DNA from: Sulfitobacter sp. F26204
Lineage (GTDB): Bacteria > Pseudomonadota > Alphaproteobacteria > Rhodobacterales > Rhodobacteraceae
Assembly: GCF_026410305.1 (NCBI RefSeq)
Contig: NZ_JAPMLQ010000007.1
Location: 222,206-286,205, forward strand
DNA length: 64,000 nt
Reading direction: 5' to 3'
This document shows positions 63,564 through 64,000 of this stretch, in pieces; position 1 is the first letter of the stretch; each line of letters opens with the position of its first letter. The notes under the pieces are model-generated. The model did not search any database and was not told the DNA's origin. It worked only from the letters and a program-made list of their open reading frames with translations. Both the position numbers and the translations under genes were made by a program.

Positions 63564-64000
63564 CGCCTGATGTGAAGCGACGAGCCGTGCGCGATGTGAT
63601 GGATCGGCACGGCTTGTCCGAGCGTCGGGCGTGCGAATTGGCTGATCTGCATAGGTCGGTCTTTCAGTATCAAAAGCAAGATCAGGGTGACGACGCCCTG
63701 CGCAAGCGGCTGTGCGAACTGGCGAATGAACGTCGTCGGTTCGGCTATCGTCGTTTGGGCATCTTGCTGGCCAGGGAAGGGTTTAAGGTGAACGACAAGA
63801 AGCTGTTCAGGCTCTATCGCGAGGAAGGGCTGGCGGTGCGCCGTAGGCGGTCACGCAAGCGGGCTTTGGGCACACGTCGCCCCATTCTGGTGCCGGATCG
63901 CGCCAACCAGCGTTGGTCGTTGGATTTTGTCTCCGACGCCTTCGAAGATGGGCAGCGGTTCCGTGTGTTATGCATTGTAGATGACTGCACCCGTGAGGCG
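63551..64000 (+). CDS. IS3-family transposase, orfB (partial)
   Basis: The -1 frame entered at the slippery site reads KLLTPDVKRRAVRDVMDRHG and continues open to the window end. An internal GTG at 63572 could also start free OrfB. The HTH_21-like segment (RRFGYRRLGILLAREG) and the beginning of the rve integrase core (QRWSLDFVSDAFEDG and CIVDDCTREA, holding the first aspartates of the DDE triad) are visible. It is truncated at the edge. Confidence 0.88.

Overview
The window looks like a chromosomal segment of a marine Rhodobacterales (Roseobacter-group) alphaproteobacterium. The main reasons are a Tad pilus locus with AVTVDW-type Flp pilins, a ctaC-ctaB-ctaG-ctaE cytochrome oxidase cluster running into SURF1, thrC and an M16 peptidase, and a sulfonate-catabolism module (HpsN-like dehydrogenase plus sulfopyruvate decarboxylase). 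No rRNA, tRNA or CRISPR array was seen.

Layout. 0-12.5 kb (minus): Tad/Flp pilus locus, in transcription order flp, flp, rcpC, rcpA, an OmpA-family lipoprotein, tadZ, tadA, tadB, tadC, tadD, a second TPR lipoprotein, prepilin peptidase and an AAA ATPase. Intrinsic terminators follow both pilin genes and rcpC, and tadD appears to start with ATA. 12.9-21.3 kb: a lytic transglycosylase, 3-oxoacid CoA-transferase, an L,D-transpeptidase, topA, dprA and tldD. 21.5-25 kb (plus): cytochrome c oxidase subunits II and III and assembly factors, then SURF1, thrC, an M16 peptidase and a GNAT enzyme. 29-45 kb: mixed housekeeping genes (FAD-linked oxidase, apt, mtnP, SulP transporter, modABC, NUDIX, lysC, ptsP).

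45-49 kb: hpsN-like and comDE-like genes with a divergent LacI regulator and a LacI-type operator, pointing to breakdown of C3-sulfonates such as dihydroxypropanesulfonate. 49-53 kb: stress genes (tandem UspA, MscS channel, DUF1127 protein, two Rnk/GreA-like proteins). 53-61.6 kb: D-amino-acid dehydrogenase, a PLP enzyme of the cysteine synthase fold, a second DUF1127 protein, a D-threonine-aldolase-like enzyme, LysR, parts of an amino-acid ABC importer and a class I glutamine amidotransferase. 61.6-64 kb: poorly conserved small ORFs, the 3' stump of an enolase gene, and the start of an IS3-family element cut by the window edge.

The most unusual feature is a three-copy leader element at 51.72-51.82 kb (minus), 51.92-52.02 kb (plus) and 56.16-56.27 kb (minus). 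In each copy a promoter, RpoH-like in the two minus-strand copies, sits 6-7 nt before the ATG of a 21-codon ORF. That spacing predicts leaderless translation. The ORF runs into a GC-rich hairpin and lies upstream of a stress-type gene (DUF1127, Rnk-like, DUF1127). The two DUF1127-linked peptides share an ending (AGQ-x-LNRR) with synonymous third-base differences, which supports real translation.
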